A stretch of DNA of 64,000 bases. It comes from G963675935 sp963803125 (GTDB lineage Bacteria; Planctomycetota; Planctomycetia; Pirellulales; Thermoguttaceae). Where the stretch lies: positions 186,001-250,000 of the forward strand of contig CAWDLR010000002.1 in assembly GCA_963803125.1 (NCBI GenBank), written 5' to 3'. The notes under the pieces were generated by a model. The model searched no databases. It was not told the DNA's origin and saw only the letters and a list, made by a program, of their open reading frames with translations. The position numbers and the translations under genes were made by a program. Each line of letters opens with the position of its first letter. Within the stretch, counting starts at the first letter, position 1. Shown piece after piece: positions 62,713-64,000 of the stretch.

Positions 62713-62740
62713 TTGACATTCAACTAAGAACTGATAGAAT
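62713..62740 (+). promoter_or_regulatory. Candidate sigma70-like promoter of the PEP-CTERM gene
   Basis: TTGACA (62713-62718) and TAGAAT (62735-62740) are 16 bases apart in an AT-rich stretch; both are close to consensus. A leader of about 160 bases precedes the ATG at 62905 and contains runs of C and G that could fold. Confidence 0.55.
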
Positions 62741-62904
62741 CGGCTTTTTGGTGGGACCCCCCAGATAGAATGCGGTCTTTTGCGGGGGGCGAATGACAAC
62801 CCTTTGCAATCCAGCACGCCCTTGAGGAGTGTTTGCGATTTCAAGCTAAGGACACTTTACTTTCTTCATCAGAGTCTGTTCTCCTGAATCAGGGGGGTGC
62901 GTTC

Positions 62905-63573
62905 ATGAGCAAGCGAGTAACTGCGCCTTTGGCACTATTCTTCGCACTCAATTTCTTTGCGGTGGCGGCGTTCGCAGGGGTACTCGGCTACGGCACTCCT
63001 TATACGGACGGCACCGGGGTGACCTGGGACGGCGTTTCTCATTTTTCCAACACTACTTCCGGCTTGGCGGGAGACGTTGATTGGATCGTTTACGCGCCGG
63101 GTCAATTCCCGTACGCCGGCTCCGGCTATACTCCACCGTCGGACCAATACACCTACGTCTACCAGATCGTGAGTACCGGGACTGTGTCAGTTTCGGATTT
63201 TAACTTCTCGGTGGATGAAGTGGTGGGCAATATCAGTTCGTTTGTTTCGCCCGGCCAAGTTGACGGAGATCTTCCGGCGGGCATTGATTTCGTCTCGGGG
63301 CAAGGAGGTTGGGTCGACTGGGCCTTCGATGGCATCAACGGTCCGAACGAGGGAGGCAACCATACGAGCGCAGGCTTGGTCTTCACCAGCCCGAAAGCCC
63401 CCATGAGCACGTCAACCGGCACCATCACGGACGGCGGAACGACCGGCAGGCTCGATTTGCTGCCGGCTCCCGGGACCGGCAACGGGAACATCGTTCCCGA
63501 ACCGACCACGTTGGCGTTGGCCCTGGTGGGCTTGGGGCTTATCGCGGCGATACGACGTTTTTCTCGCCGTTAG
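62905..63573 (+). CDS. PEP-CTERM surface protein, intact
   Basis: 222 residues. ATG at 62905 follows GGGGGGT. Signal peptide MSKRVTAPLALFFALNFFAV AAFAG. Contains the motif VDWIVYAPGQFPYAG (about 60-75), shared with the next gene, and a region rich in Gly, Ser and Thr. C-terminus VPEPTTLALALVGLGLIAAI RRFSRR is a textbook PEP-CTERM signal. First of two tandem paralogs. Confidence 0.9.
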   Translation: MSKRVTAPLALFFALNFFAVAAFAGVLGYGTPYTDGTGVTWDGVSHFSNTTSGLAGDVDWIVYAPGQFPYAGSGYTPPSDQYTYVYQIVSTGTVSVSDFNFSVDEVVGNISSFVSPGQVDGDLPAGIDFVSGQGGWVDWAFDGINGPNEGGNHTSAGLVFTSPKAPMSTSTGTITDGGTTGRLDLLPAPGTGNGNIVPEPTTLALALVGLGLIAAIRRFSRR

Positions 63574-63656
63574 CCCTGGACCTTCTGTCCGTGCAAGATA
63601 TTCGACTCCAACAGGAAAGCAACATCGAGAATCTACGCTGGAACGGATTGTGAAAC

Positions 63657-63684
63657 GCGGCTCTTGGTGGGAGAGCCGCCTTTC
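63657..63684 (+). terminator. Probable intrinsic terminator
   Basis: GCGGCTCTT, loop GGTGGG, GAGAGCCGC, then CTTTC, 84 bases after the PEP-CTERM stop. The T-run is short, so termination may be partial and allow read-through into the next gene. Confidence 0.6.
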
Positions 63685-63743
63685 GGGAGGCGCGTGCGTT
63701 AAGGTCATTGTTCTTTGTCCCGTTGTGCGGCGGAGCGTGCATT

Positions 63744-64000
63744 ATGGCGATCTATGACAAGAAGAGCGGGTGGTTCGGCGGAGTACTTCTGGTCCTGGCA
63801 GCGTTGGCTCTCGCCGCGCTCTGGCCGATCCCGTCGCGTGCCGATCTGGTTTCCGCAGATAAGCTGAATGCGATTCAGGGATGGTACGGCACCGACCCGA
63901 TTCAGTTCGCCGAATCCAACGGCAACAACGTTGACGGCAGCATCGACTACGCCGTCTATGCTCCCGGCCAGTTCGATTTGTCGTTTCCCGGCGAAGACCC
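63744..64000 (+). CDS. PEP-CTERM-type surface protein, cut by the window edge
   Basis: First 85 codons only. ATG at 63744 with GGAG eight bases upstream. Signal peptide: SGWFGGVLLVLAALALAALW then PIPSRA. Then GSIDYAVYAPGQFDLSFPG, matching VDWIVYAPGQF in the preceding gene, so the two are paralogs. The C-terminal sorting signal would lie outside the window and is inferred. Confidence 0.75.
   Translation, partial: MAIYDKKSGWFGGVLLVLAALALAALWPIPSRADLVSADKLNAIQGWYGTDPIQFAESNGNNVDGSIDYAVYAPGQFDLSFPGED

Overview
The window is a high-GC stretch of bacterial chromosome, most probably from a planctomycete (order Pirellulales or a close relative), probably a metagenome-derived or draft assembly. The assignment rests on gene content and protein style, not on a database search: four complete PEP-CTERM surface proteins and one cut by the window edge, XylR-like AraC regulators, TadE/TadG pilus proteins with a planctomycete-type AAA ATPase, a DUF1570-like metallopeptidase, ScpB with a very acidic tail, Lgt with an internal PDZ domain, and a cytochrome bd-like oxidase fused to cytochrome c. 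No rRNA, tRNA, CRISPR array or prophage was recognised.

Layout. 1-1196 holds only repeats. 1197-3191: nitroreductase, cupin protein, two tandem paralogous 96-aa membrane proteins. 3442-9433 (minus strand): a cell-wall and nucleotide block in the order purA, uppS, murC, murB, ftsQ; uppS and murC overlap by one base. 9566-14950: PEP-CTERM protein, an interrupted cysteine desulfurase, a small secreted protein, scpB. 15127-16989: two overlapping DUF488 genes and a probable dual-OB protein. 16953-22047: lgt, exported metallopeptidase, exported isoaspartyl methyltransferase, and a winged-helix-like protein. 22636-26157: exopolysaccharide genes (chain-length protein, sugar transferase, duplicated-domain protein). 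26373-31716: radical SAM enzyme of the AmmeMemoRadiSam type with a small membrane partner, SDR, Clp-N membrane protein pair, toxin-antitoxin pair. 32126-44366: PEP-CTERM protein, transglutaminase-like protein, UgpC-type ABC ATPase, XylR/AraC regulator, TadE-TadG-TadE pilus operon, AAA ATPase, LemA operon. 44470-53774: bd-like oxidase pair, Nramp transporter, UspA, outer-membrane transporter-like protein, DNA alkyltransferase, degraded IS1182-type transposase. 54236-64000: alpha-galactosidase, DegP-type protease, PEP-CTERM proteins, glnD.

The most striking property is not a single gene but the density of short palindromic and tandem repeats of a dozen or more families. Several lie inside conserved genes (murC, cysteine desulfurase, the ABC ATPase, the oxidase partner, the TadG-like protein, the duplicated-domain protein), where they are translated as extra peptide, resembling the in-frame palindromic elements known from Rickettsia. 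Others supply start or stop codons.

A second global property is a series of one-base frameshifts in otherwise well conserved genes (murC, two PEP-CTERM genes, TadG, alpha-galactosidase twice, glnD twice), several in homopolymers. This pattern suggests uncorrected assembly errors at least as much as real gene decay; the cysteine desulfurase shift coincides with a repeat and may be real.

The EPS genes and the PEP-CTERM proteins fit the known link between exosortase sorting and exopolysaccharide production; no exosortase gene lies in this window. Lgt, DegP, the exported methyltransferase and the lectin-like metallopeptidase fit a cell with an elaborate envelope.
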